Source: Ceratobasidium sp. AG-K (lineage: Eukaryota; Basidiomycota; Agaricomycetes; Cantharellales; Ceratobasidiaceae). Taken from it: 64,000 bases of DNA. The position numbers and the translations under genes are program-made. The stretch spans positions 930,001 to 994,000 of the forward strand of contig JAWNGF010000014.1 of assembly GCA_037039685.1 (NCBI GenBank), in the 5' to 3' direction. Shown one piece after another: positions 35,901 through 45,268 of the stretch (positions are counted from its first letter, which is position 1; each line of letters starts with the position of its first letter). Below the pieces are notes generated by a model, which saw nothing but the letters and a program-made list of their open reading frames with translations, made no database searches and was not told the origin of the DNA.

Positions 35901-36888
35901 GCCATCACAGTGTATTTGAATAGCCCTTCTGAGGTGATAAATGCTGTCTTCCATTTGTCTCCTTCTCTGATTCTGACATTCCAAAAGCCATTCTTCGGAT
36001 CAAGCAAAGTGATGAAAAGTTCTTCCTTTGAACTTTCTCCAGTCTTCTTGAATATCTCTAGTAGTTGTTCAAGAAGCAGAATAGGGTAGCAGTCCGGAAT
36101 GGTTTCTTTGTTTGCTCCTCTGTAGTCAACAACAGGACGTAGGTCAGGGATGGCTTGTCCTTCCTTCAGGGCTTTCTTGACAAAGAAAAGGTTTGCAGCT
36201 AGGGGAGATTTGCTGGGTCTGATATGTCCTGACTGGAGTTCATTCTCAATGTATTCCTCTGTTGCTTCTCTTTCCCTTGGTGACAGAGGGTAGGCCTTTT
36301 TTGGTTTTGGAAGCCAATTGTTGTCATAGAAGTCAATTCTACAATCCCATTCTCTGTGTTCAGGCAGTTTGTCGTATTTTTCTTTGTTGAAGACGTCCTT
36401 GAATTCTTCAAGTTCTCTTGGTAGCTCCTGAAGTAGTCCTGCTTTGGCGATAATGGGATCTTCTGCTTTCCATTTGATAGCAAAGGGGGACCAGGATATC
36501 TCAGGGTTGGTTTCCTTCAGCCATGGCATTCCTAAAATCATGGGTTGTGTGCCAGTGTTCATGACATAGAATTTTTCATAGAAAGTCCTCCCTTCTAGAT
36601 CAAATTTCAGCTTGCACCTGAACCAAATCTGATCCTTTTGTGTTTTTCCGTCAATGGTTTCAATGCTTCTGGGGCCTTGTAATTTGGTTAAAGGGATGTT
36701 GCTTTCCTTGGCAAAGTTCAGGTCAATGAAGTTTCTAGACGAGCCAGAGTTGATGAGAGTTGAGACTTTTTCTGTGATTCCCTCTGCAGTTGTGTATACC
36801 ATAGGTGTGTCATTTGTAGCCTTGCAATAGTATACATTTCACAGACAGGATATTGGGGCATCTTCACACACGGTGGAGAGATGCCCAT
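31956..36888 (-). pseudogene. Family D pol, interrupted by a solo LTR
   Basis: Order from 36888: short leader (LSTVCEDAP) with a TGA before NVYYCKATND; protease (LINSGSSRNFID, usual DSG now NSG); RT with YIDD (VIYIDDILIIS); RNase H (LETDASGVAMGAI); integrase with zinc finger (YHDLPIAGHQGQ to CTSCQRGKG) and Glu in DGLVERTNQW; then a chromodomain (YRIRWKGYSPLEDTEELAENFVEL) at about 33070-33227. The solo LTR at 33233-33662 separates integrase from chromodomain. Frame breaks lie near 35260 and 34510. Beyond the chromodomain the frame stays open for about 350 more codons, rich in Ser, Pro and Thr, across ORF3. Confidence 0.85.
33233..33662 (-). repeat. Solo LTR, family C type, inside D pol
   Basis: 430 nt, TGTCACAACC to GGTTGTGACA, flanked by CTACT on both sides (33228-33232 and 33663-33667). 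Closely related to the family C 3' LTR at 54588. In plus orientation a TATATATA box is followed by CCAGCAACA. Confidence 0.9.
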
Positions 36889-38043
36889 CTAGTTTTCTGA
36901 CTCGGAATTGGTGGATCCGTTCTCATTCACTTTCTCAACTTTGAGTTCAGCGGCTTTTCCTTTCACAGGCTTCTTTCCTTTGTCCTTGTAGCTCCACTCC
37001 TTTGTGCAGTCAGCAAGATTGTGACCTGCTTCCCCACATTTGATGCAGAGGTTGTTTTCCCTTTGGCGTTTCTTTTCTTCCTTTGGGACTAGGTCCCCTT
37101 TGATCTTCTGGGACCTGGGACCTTCTGCTTGAGCTGGTTGTTTGTTCTTCTTCCTTGTGCTAACCGGATTGGTCAATTTGTTGATTTCCTTTGCTTGCAG
37201 GGCGATATTGATCCATCCTTCAAGATCTTGCTGTTCAGCTCCTGCTCTGTCCCTGAGCTCCTCACAAACAAGTTCTGCTTTGATGAAGCGGTTCAGTCCT
37301 TGTCTGAATCGTGCCGCTAGGCCTGCATTGTTCCAGTCGAGTTCTTGTGAAAGAAGTTGGAAGTCTGAGACATATTCTGATATGCTCTTGTTTTGGTAAA
37401 GTCGTTGGATCCCTTGTTCAGCTTGAACTTTCTTGCTGGGGTCGCTCCATTGTCTGTTGTAAGCTTCTTGGAAAGCTTCCCATGAGTCTAGCCATGGATG
37501 GTCTAGATTGTCATTGTATCTGTTCAGAACTGGCTGTGCCCAATTTCCAGCAGGTCCTTCTGCCATGTTCATCAAAACTGCAACAATGGGCCATTCCTCC
37601 ATGTCATACTGGGTAGGGTTCAGCCAAAAATAGGCCTTCATTCTTGCAAGGAAGGTTTTGGCTGCAGTTCCCCTGGTTCCTTCAAAGGCCTTTGGCATTT
37701 TGATGCATGGTCCTGTGTTTCCTCCATTGCCTCCTTGATTTGTTTGGATGATGAAGGTTCTTCCCTCATCCCTGATTTGATACCTGGATTGTCCTTGTAT
37801 TTCAAAAAAGGGTGATTGTCATCCCTGTGGCAGATGAGGAGGTGGCTGTCTTTGTTGTGGGATATCAGCAGCAGTCTGTTGTGATTCCTCCCTTTGGTGT
37901 TTGGATTCTGCTTGGGCATTGGCACCAATTTGCTTGAGGAGGTCAAACATTTCCCTGGTTTGTAGGTGGACTTCTTGTATCCTAGTGGTTTGATCCTGGA
38001 ATCCATTGGTAACTTCCTCATCAATCCTTCCAAGGGTGATGGT

Positions 38044-38500
38044 TGTCGTGAGCTAGCTCACTCCATCGGACTCGCCCACCGTCTTGCCCGTATGTTTCCC
38101 TCTTTGTGTTATGTTTCCCGTTTCTGTTTGCCGCGTTGCCACCTTCTTGTGGTTATTCTGTTACATTGTGTAACGCGGCTGTGCTTTGTACGAGTCATGT
38201 CTGTTCATACAGCATGACTCACTTGGACACTCCTGACTGGCTGTTCTGTGTGACTCGTGTGGCTGCGCCTTGTATGACTCGGCCACGTTCTGAATATATA
38301 TAGAGGACCAACAAGCCTGGTAACCCCAGCTTGTTTTGTCTCGTCAAAACATCCCTCCTGAGTGACACTTAGAACCACCCCTACCCTCAAGAGCCTACAG
38401 ACGCTTAAGTGCGTTGCGGTTCAAGAGGTCACTTAGGTCTTAGTGCCGTCCACTCTCCATCGCGGCCTGCCTCAAAGCCACCAAGAAGAAGCTTACGACA
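38044..38500 (+). repeat. Family A LTR (5' LTR of P)
   Basis: 457 nt, TGTCGTGAGC to GCTTACGACA. TATATATA lies at 38295-38302; AGCTTGTTTTGT, the predicted 5' end of the RNA, is at 38328-38339. GAGTCATG and CATGACTC form an 8-bp inverted repeat near 38190-38222. Confidence 0.95.
38295..38302 (+). promoter_or_regulatory. TATA box of copy P
   Basis: TATATATA, 26-33 nt before AGCTTGTTTTGT. This spacing places transcript starts at or near the sequence complementary to the primer site. Confidence 0.6.
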
Positions 38501-38502
38501 TT

Positions 38503-38514
38503 ACAAAACAAGCT
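38503..38514 (+). promoter_or_regulatory. Self-primer binding site of P
   Basis: ACAAAACAAGCT, two bases inside the 5' LTR, pairs over 12 nt with AGCTTGTTTTGT (38328-38339). In Tf1/sushi elements the folded-back 5' end of the RNA primes minus-strand DNA from such a site. No match to a tRNA 3' end (TGG start) is seen here. Confidence 0.65.
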
Positions 38515-38522
38515 TAACAAAT

Positions 38523-40523
38523 ATGTCTATTCAAGAAGATGCAGGATCACGCCCCTCATCCACTATGTCAATAAGAAGAGGACCCAGTCGGGCAGCAAGG
38601 CCCACAGGATCACTAAACAAGCAAGATATTGCACAAACTCAAGCGGGAGGTCCTGCCTGATCACGCCCTCAAAGTCAAGCATCAATGCCGGGAGCTTTCG
38701 GCATTCCTGACATGACAACAGTACAAGAAGAAGAACCCACGATCACAAGTAGAGAACCAGGAGATCTTACAAATGACCCTACTCCGGCTGTAATCCGTAT
38801 TCCAACTGCAACTCCAGGACCATCACGTCCCTTGTGGCCATTGGGAAACAGAAGACAGTTCTTTTCTCCCCAACCCGAAGCTCATGGGGGTGTATCGCTT
38901 GTTCCTATTAGACCTCCCCCTACACCACACGTTCCAAACGTCCCTACAGTTCCTCAGATTGGAGGAACCATCACCAACGCAGGACCAATTCCAGTGGCTT
39001 CCCAGCCAGCCACACCGGCTATTCCAGCACCACCATATATCCCACAGGGTTACTCAAATCAATCAGCTCCGGTACAACAAGGCGCCGGAGATCCAGGGAG
39101 CTCAAGTTCAAGTTCCAGTTCTAGCGGCAGGACTGTAATCAGCAATCTAGATGACCTAGACGACCTTCTAGAAGGAAGGCACAACGCTACCCTTAGGGTC
39201 ATAGACGGAATGAGGGTCACCATAGACCGAAGGCTTAGTGGCCTAGAACAAGCCACACAGGTTCTAGCAAACAACCAACAAATCTTCAACGACTCCATCA
39301 ACACCCTACAAGGAACCTTGACGGACATTCTGAACTCGGCAAGAAATGGCGAACACAATTCTTTCCTAGTTGGCCAAGATGTAACCCGTCTTCGAAATGA
39401 AGTTACCAACACTCAAGGACTAGTAAACAATGTACGCGAAGAACTCAACACTACCAGACAAGGACAACTCGAATGGAACGAGGCAGTAACACAAGGACTA
39501 GAAACCTTACGACAGGAGGGAGCATCCTTCACTACTAAAATTACTGAAGTTCAGGAAACCATCAACAATATGCGAGAAGAAATGGACGAAGCGTCCCTAC
39601 ACGGAATCCCCTCTAGGCGATCAAATTCTCCACCTCATCCAGACGCGGAATCTACCAGGATCGACGAATTAGAATTAAGAATCCAGCGACTGACCGAAAA
39701 CCCAAACGTCGGTAGCAGTTCACGTCGTCCCAAGGTGACCCGCCCAGAAGCCTTCGACGGAAAGAAGGGAGAAGGTGCCGAAATGTTCATCACACAAATG
39801 GAAAGCTACTTTGTACGCCTAGGCGGTCAATACACTTCCAGCGAAGAAAGGATCCGCGAAGCCCTAGCAAACTTCAAGTCTGAGAACAAAGCCGCCACTC
39901 ACTGGGCACAAGTGCTATTACGATCGCTCAACCAAGGAGAAAACAACCGAAATCTCGCCTCATGGGAAAGTTTCAAAGCACACTTCATGGAACAGTTCAG
40001 CGACCCCAACAAAAAGGCCAAAGCCGAATCGGATATTCGCAAATGCAAACAGAACAACTCGGTAGCAAACTATGCCTCGGAATTCCGGTACCTTCTGGTA
40101 GACGTAAACTGGGGACAAGAAGCCCTAATCAACCAATTCAAGGAAGGACTGAAGCCTGAAGTAAAAACCGAACTAGCTCGATTCGAATTAACCCTGATTA
40201 ACGAGGATGGAACGGAGCGGGAGCTATCACTTGACCAATGGATCTCTATCGCAATCTCTATTGACCAGAAATTACAACAAATCAAGACCTCCACAGGAAA
40301 GAAAGCAGCCCAACCAACCACTAGCGGACAATCCTCTACAAAGCGGCTTCCTGACGAAGTTTACAAGGCAAGGATAGCAAGCAACCGCTGCTTGAAATGT
40401 GGACAGGAGGGACACCGGTCATTCAAGTGCCCGTCCAAGGAATGGATAACAACGGAACCCAGCGTTAAAGGAAGGGAGGCAACAATTGTGGAAGACTCGG
40501 GAAAAGAAGGGGTCTCCCTCTAA
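38523..40523 (+). pseudogene. Family A gag of P (one nonsense codon)
   Basis: 2001 nt, 666 codons from MSIQEDAGSRPS to TAA, the same length as in copy Q. A Pro/Ser/Thr-rich N-terminus is followed by a long helical region (about residues 215-330), the gag core (about 415-560) and a CCHC knuckle (CLKCGQEGHRSFKC, about residue 620). Codon 46 is TGA (38658-38660), where Q has CAA and a CGA ancestor would fit CpG decay. Translation could restart at the Met at 38685 and still include the helical region, core and knuckle. Gag builds the particle and packages RNA. Whether this copy makes usable gag is open. Confidence 0.9.
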
Positions 40524-40540
40524 CTGTGTGTGGAGAGACC
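40499..40540 (+). promoter_or_regulatory. Candidate -1 ribosomal frameshift signal, gag to pol
   Basis: GGGAAAA (40499-40505) is read G-GGA-AAA in the gag frame, the X-XXY-YYZ pattern. After a 5-nt spacer, GGTCTC (40511-40516) can pair with GAGACC (40535-40540); two further G-C pairs form across a bulged A. The gag stop is at 40521-40523 and pol is in the -1 frame. The same layout occurs in Q, R and X2. Confidence 0.65.
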
Positions 40541-43500
40541 AACAGACCGGCAACGGAAACAATGTACTTTAAAGCGACAAATGAATCAACCATTGTTTAC
40601 GCAAACGTTGCCGGAATCACAGAAACCATCCCAACCCTTATCGATTCCGGAGCATCAAAGAACTTCTTGGACATCTCGTGGGCTCGATCCAACAACATTC
40701 CACTCATGGAACTTTCCACTCCTAGAAAAGTAATTGGTATCCAGGGGAAGGAACTCTCTCACCAAATACGCTTCAAAGCTAAGCTGGAACTGGAGGTAGA
40801 AGGAAGAACCTTCAAACAAGTCTTCTTCGCTATGCCTACTGGAGAAACTAAACTTATCTTGGGATTAGAATGGTTAGAGGAATCAAACCCTATCATTGAT
40901 TGGAAAACGAAGCACATATCATGGCGGACAGGACCCATTCAAGCAAGGACGGCCTCAATAGACGACCTACCCGAAGAATTCAAGGATTTTGCCGACGTCT
41001 TCAGCGAAGAAAAGTTCAAGAGAATCCCGGATCATCGCCCATACGACTGCGCCATCGACTTCAAGGAAGGAGCTGAACTTCCGAAACCAGCCAGACCTAT
41101 CCCACTCTCTCCAGCAGAATCAATTGCACTAAGAGAATACTTGGATGAAGAAATCGCAGCGGGAAAAATCCGACCAAGCAAATCACCTATTGCTTCACCT
41201 TGCTTCTTTGTCAAAAAGCCAATCGATCCCAAAAACCCAGGGGCAGTGCGCCAACTACAACTTGTTCAAGACCTCAGGGGAGTAAACGCCATTACAAAGG
41301 ACGACAGATTCCCAATGCCCCTAATGGAAGACCTCTTGGATAAAATCAAGGACGCAAAAATTTTCTCCAAGATTGATCTATGCATGGGTTTCAACAATAT
41401 CAGAATCAGGGAAGGAGACGAATGGAAGACAGCTTTCAGAACGAAAGAAGGACTGTTCGAATACGTCGTCATGCCTTTTGGACTAAAAAACGCACCCGCC
41501 ATATTCCAGAGATACATGAACCACATCTTCCATGATCTTATCGATGTTTGCGTCATAGTATATATTGACGACATCTTGGTCTTCTCTAAGGACAGAAGTC
41601 AACATACGGTGGATGTCAGGAAGGTGCTAAAGATCTTACTGGAAGAAAATCTTTTCACAAAGCTTCCAAAATGCGAATTCTTTGTCACCAAATTGACATA
41701 TACCGGACTTGGAATCAGCGACTTAGGCATCTCAATGGAGGAAGAAAAAGTCAAGGCAATAAAGGAATGGAAGGAACCAAGAACGGTCAAACAAGTTCAG
41801 GCATTCCTAGGATTCGCAAATTTCTACAGAAGATTCGTACCAAATTTCAGCCGATTAGCAAAACCCCTGACAACCTTAACAAGAAAGGATAACAGGTGGG
41901 AATGGGGAAACGATCAGCAGGAAGCGTTTGAAGCCTTAAAAGCGGAAATCAGCAAGGAACCCACTCTACGCCATCCGAACCCTGACAAGCCCTTCTTCTT
42001 GGAAACAGACGCAAGTGGAGTAGCAATGGGAGCAATCTTGTCCCAAAGGCAAGATGATGGCTACCTACACCCTATTGCTTTCCTTTCAAAGTCTTTCAAC
42101 GAGGCCCAGCTCAACTACGACGTCCACGATAAGGAACTCATGGCAATCATTGAAGCCTTAACACATTGGAGACTATACCTAGAAGGAACAAGAGACCCCA
42201 TTACCATCTACACCGACCATAGGAACCTACAGTTCTGGAAGGAAGCAAGAACTTTCAACCGTCGACACGCAAGATGGCATCAATTGCTTGCTTCCTATAA
42301 CTTTGATATCATATACCGCCCTGGAATCCTGTCTTCTAAACCGGACCTTTTGTCTAGACGATCCGACCATGAAGATACGCCCACGCCTGAACAAGTTATG
42401 ATATCTGTCGAAAAGTTCAAAGGATTTATGGGACAAGTAGACACAAACATCATAGAGACTATCAAAGAAGCTCAGGAAACAGATGAAGGACTAGCACAAA
42501 TCAAGGAGATCTGCAAATCGAGGGAAACGTTACCAAAAACCCTACAACACAGCGCGAAAGATTATGATTTCAAGGAGGGACTATTATGGTTCAAGGGAAG
42601 GATCTACGTGCCGGAAGATAAGGAATCCAGACTGGCCATCATGCGAATTCATCACGACTCAAAAATCGCAGGACATCAAGGACAGGCTAGAACTCTGGAA
42701 CTAATATCAAGAAGATACTTCTGGCCAGGAATGAAGCAAAGCATAAACAGATACGTGGAATCATGCGAAACCTGCCAACGGACAAAGGGATCGAAGTCTA
42801 TAGTCCCGATCAAGCCTCTGGAAATTCCTAAAGGACCATGGGAGGACATAGCATTCGACTTCGTAGTAAAATTACCAAAGTCCAGGGGATCAGATAGCAT
42901 CTTAGTAGTGGTGGACCGATTCTCAAGAATGGCCCACTTCATACCCTGCAAGGAATCTCACACGGCAAGCGACCTTGCAAATCTTTTCATCACAAATGTT
43001 TGGAAACTACATGGTTTTCCAAGGAGCACGATCTCAGACCGGGGGACTACTTTCAATTCCAAACTTATGAAAGCCATTTATGAGCAAATTGGAACTAACC
43101 CAGGTTTCAGTACTGCCTACCACCCCCAAACAGATGGAATAACGGAAAGAATCAATCAATGGATGGAGGGCTGGCTACGATCGTTCGTCAACTACCGGCA
43201 GGATGATTGGGCGGACTTGTTACCAATTGCGGAATTCAGCTATAATCTGCAGAAGCACCGCGTAACGGGTAGCTCTCCCTTTGAAATTGTCTACGGAAGG
43301 GAACCACTGTGGAACATCTCAACCGAAGAATCAGCGGTTCCAGAAGCAAACAACATCATAGGAAAATGGCGTAAAATCCGGGACGAAGCAATTGCGTCAA
43401 TGGAAACTCAAAGACTCCCAGAAGAAGTGCCGAAGAACGAGTACCAAGAAGGAGATCTAGTTTGGCTGCTAGGAAAGAACATTCAAACGAAAAGACCTTC

Positions 43501-44440
43501 AAAGAAACTGGATAACAAAAAGCACGGACCATTTGTTGTGAAGCGACAGATAGGGTCACACGCTTATGAGCTTGATTTGCCGGCAACAATGAGGGTGCAC
43601 CCCGTTTTCCACATCGATCTGCTCAGCCCTTACAAGGGAGACACTGAATTCAGCCATAACCAACCCCGGCCACCGCCTATCATTACAGAGAAAGGAGAAG
43701 AGGAATACGAAGTAGAAAAGATTTTGGACTGGAAGGAGACAAAGGACGGTCTTTTTTACAGGGTCAGATGGAAGGGTTATGGAAGTGAAGAAGACACAGA
43801 ACAAAGGGCGGAAGATTTTGGCCACCTTTCTAGGGTCATCAAGGACCTTCTACGCCGACACCCCGAAGCTCCCACGCCATCCAACTACGTTCCAGGGAAG
43901 ATAAAAGGCAGAAGGGGCGAAACCAGTAGCGACATCTACAAAACTTGCAACTACTCCAACCTTCACTCCTCGCTTAAATCACTAAACCTCTTCTGCACTC
44001 TAAGATGCCTGCCGTCACCCGTGCTACCATTACCAACAACCTCGTCCGCGTCCTCGAAGGACCTGCTTTCGCCACGGCAAGGATCCTCGACTCCGGGGCC
44101 GCCCTCTATGTCTTCAAGAGGTCACAACAAAGCTCGGGAAGGATGCACTTCAGGGCTTCGGACGACATACTCCACTCAGACCTGGGAGAATTCCAGTGGG
44201 TGGGAAAAAAATGGCCCACGCGGATGCAACTCCTACGAAAGGACATATTCGTCCGTCGGGGGTGCGCCGCTTTTCAGGTCTCGGAGGTCGTCCTCCTCTC
44301 CACCCACATGCTCGGAGTGGTGGAATGGGGACAAGAAGGAGCGTACTCAAGCGAGTGGGTACCAGGTTACGACGGAAGGCAGCCAACGCTCCGACCTAAA
44401 TGGAACGACGCCTGGGACGCCAACTACAAAAAGGACCTGA
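40526..44440 (+). CDS. Family A pol polyprotein of P
   Basis: Open for 1304 codons; no ATG is needed if it is entered by -1 frameshifting, and the frame is already conserved from RRGLPLTVCGET upstream of 40526. Domains: aspartic protease (LIDSGAS, Asp at residue 40); RT with YIDD at residues 346-349; RNase H (LETDASGVAMGAI, about 495); integrase zinc finger (HHDSKIAGHQGQ to CETCQRTKG, about 708-750) and DDE core (AFDFVVKLP, ISDRGTTF, DGITERINQW, about 775-880); GPF region (HGPFVVKRQIGSHAYEL); chromodomain (about 1058-1110). This is the only family A copy here with an intact RT site. RT motif A region has Cys for the usual Arg (IDLCMGFNN), another CpG-type change. The last 145 codons overlap ORF3. 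Confidence 0.93.
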   Translation: MCGETNRPATETMYFKATNESTIVYANVAGITETIPTLIDSGASKNFLDISWARSNNIPLMELSTPRKVIGIQGKELSHQIRFKAKLELEVEGRTFKQVFFAMPTGETKLILGLEWLEESNPIIDWKTKHISWRTGPIQARTASIDDLPEEFKDFADVFSEEKFKRIPDHRPYDCAIDFKEGAELPKPARPIPLSPAESIALREYLDEEIAAGKIRPSKSPIASPCFFVKKPIDPKNPGAVRQLQLVQDLRGVNAITKDDRFPMPLMEDLLDKIKDAKIFSKIDLCMGFNNIRIREGDEWKTAFRTKEGLFEYVVMPFGLKNAPAIFQRYMNHIFHDLIDVCVIVYIDDILVFSKDRSQHTVDVRKVLKILLEENLFTKLPKCEFFVTKLTYTGLGISDLGISMEEEKVKAIKEWKEPRTVKQVQAFLGFANFYRRFVPNFSRLAKPLTTLTRKDNRWEWGNDQQEAFEALKAEISKEPTLRHPNPDKPFFLETDASGVAMGAILSQRQDDGYLHPIAFLSKSFNEAQLNYDVHDKELMAIIEALTHWRLYLEGTRDPITIYTDHRNLQFWKEARTFNRRHARWHQLLASYNFDIIYRPGILSSKPDLLSRRSDHEDTPTPEQVMISVEKFKGFMGQVDTNIIETIKEAQETDEGLAQIKEICKSRETLPKTLQHSAKDYDFKEGLLWFKGRIYVPEDKESRLAIMRIHHDSKIAGHQGQARTLELISRRYFWPGMKQSINRYVESCETCQRTKGSKSIVPIKPLEIPKGPWEDIAFDFVVKLPKSRGSDSILVVVDRFSRMAHFIPCKESHTASDLANLFITNVWKLHGFPRSTISDRGTTFNSKLMKAIYEQIGTNPGFSTAYHPQTDGITERINQWMEGWLRSFVNYRQDDWADLLPIAEFSYNLQKHRVTGSSPFEIVYGREPLWNISTEESAVPEANNIIGKWRKIRDEAIASMETQRLPEEVPKNEYQEGDLVWLLGKNIQTKRPSKKLDNKKHGPFVVKRQIGSHAYELDLPATMRVHPVFHIDLLSPYKGDTEFSHNQPRPPPIITEKGEEEYEVEKILDWKETKDGLFYRVRWKGYGSEEDTEQRAEDFGHLSRVIKDLLRRHPEAPTPSNYVPGKIKGRRGETSSDIYKTCNYSNLHSSLKSLNLFCTLRCLPSPVLPLPTTSSASSKDLLSPRQGSSTPGPPSMSSRGHNKAREGCTSGLRTTYSTQTWENSSGWEKNGPRGCNSYERTYSSVGGAPLFRSRRSSSSPPTCSEWWNGDKKERTQASGYQVTTEGSQRSDLNGTTPGTPTTKRT

Positions 44441-44769
44441 GCGACTGGAGGATGGAGAGGGGCCGATACCAGAAAGAGAAGATCGACTGGGAACCCTTCT
44501 GGTGGAAGAAGGAGGAGACTGATGTGTCGGCATGGAAGGAGGCGGAGCCCGATGTGCGCCAGTGGGACAAGGATTTTGTGGAGGTTCAGGAAAGGGTTTT
44601 GGACTGGGCCAAGGCGGACTGGACGAAGGAGGAAACCTGGGAGGAATGGGAGAAATTCTCGGACGAACCAGGCAATACCGCCTTCAATCCGATCGACCTG
44701 ACCTTGGAGGAGGACGAAGGACTGGAGGAGTACATGCTCGCAAAAGGCAAGGATTGTGGGATCCAGTAG
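44005..44769 (+). CDS. ORF3 of P, conserved third ORF of unknown function
   Basis: 254 codons from MPAVTRATITNN to TAG, in the -1 frame relative to pol and overlapping its end by 436 nt. The N-terminal half resembles the B and D proteins around a Cys-rich block (FVRRGCAAFQVSEVVLL, residues 82-98; other copies read CRGC). The C-terminal half is strikingly rich in Trp, Glu and Lys (DWEPFWWKKEE, DWTKEETWEEWEKF) and ends with PIDLTLEEDEG. No signal peptide or transmembrane helix is visible, so it is not envelope-like. It may act in the particle or nucleus, but no function can be assigned. How it is translated (spliced RNA or re-initiation) is not visible. Confidence 0.75.
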   Translation: MPAVTRATITNNLVRVLEGPAFATARILDSGAALYVFKRSQQSSGRMHFRASDDILHSDLGEFQWVGKKWPTRMQLLRKDIFVRRGCAAFQVSEVVLLSTHMLGVVEWGQEGAYSSEWVPGYDGRQPTLRPKWNDAWDANYKKDLSDWRMERGRYQKEKIDWEPFWWKKEETDVSAWKEAEPDVRQWDKDFVEVQERVLDWAKADWTKEETWEEWEKFSDEPGNTAFNPIDLTLEEDEGLEEYMLAKGKDCGIQ

Positions 44770-44811
44770 AGCCCATCCAGGTCCCCTAAATGGTCTCTTA
44801 AGGGGGAGTAA

Positions 44812-45268
44812 TGTCGTGAGCTAGCTCACTCCATCGGACTCGCCCACCGTCTTGCCCGTATGTTTCCCTCTTTGTGTTATGTTTCCCGTTTCTGTTTGCC
44901 GCGTTGCCACCTTCTTGTGGTTATTCTGTTACATTGTGTAACGCGGCTGTGCTTTGTACGAGTCATGTCTGTTCATACAGCATGACTCACTTGGACACTC
45001 CTGACTGGCTGTTCTGTGTGACTCGTGTGGCTGCGCCTTGTATGACTCGGCCACGTTCTGAATATATATAGAGGACCAACAAGCCTGGTAACCCCAGCTT
45101 GTTTTGTCTCGTCAAAACATCCCTCCTGAGTGACACTTAGAACCACCCCTACCCTCAAGAGCCTACAGACGCTTAAGTGCGTTGCGGTTCAAGAGGTCAC
45201 TTAGGTCTTAGTGCCGTCCACTCTCCATCGCGGCCTGCCTCAAAGCCACCAAGAAGAAGCTTACGACA
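44812..45268 (+). repeat. Family A LTR (3' LTR of P)
   Basis: 457 nt, identical to 38044-38500. Preceded by the purine tract TTAAGGGGGAGTAA and followed by the target duplication ATGGT (45269-45273). Confidence 0.95.

Larger units (their letters stand above)
38044..45268 (+). mobile_element. Family A retrotransposon P, youngest copy
   Basis: 7225 nt with two 457-nt LTRs that I find identical base for base, flanked by ATGGT on both sides. It carries gag (one TGA), an intact-looking pol, ORF3, a self-priming site and a polypurine tract (AGGGGGAG, 44801-44808). CpG is abundant, unlike copies X1, X2 and R. It lies inside family D gag in the opposite orientation. Confidence 0.96.

Noticed and set aside
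36880..36900. A frameshift heptamer at the family D gag-pol border
   Set aside because: Pol is in the -1 frame, but the sequence before the stop (A-GAA-AAC) does not fit X-XXY-YYZ, and gag in this copy is too degraded to judge.
38106..38390. Open frames inside the family A LTRs, repeated at 44874-45158 and 59254-59537
   Set aside because: They appear in every LTR copy and simply reflect LTR sequence without stops; no start context or conservation between families.
44150..44399. Minus-strand and alternative plus-strand frames within ORF3 of P
   Set aside because: Not kept in R, X1 or X2; only the ORF3 and pol frames are shared.
44005..44769. ORF3 as a retroviral-type envelope gene
   Set aside because: The position fits, but there is no signal peptide, transmembrane helix or glycosylation-rich ectodomain; the protein is Trp/Glu/Lys-rich and looks soluble.
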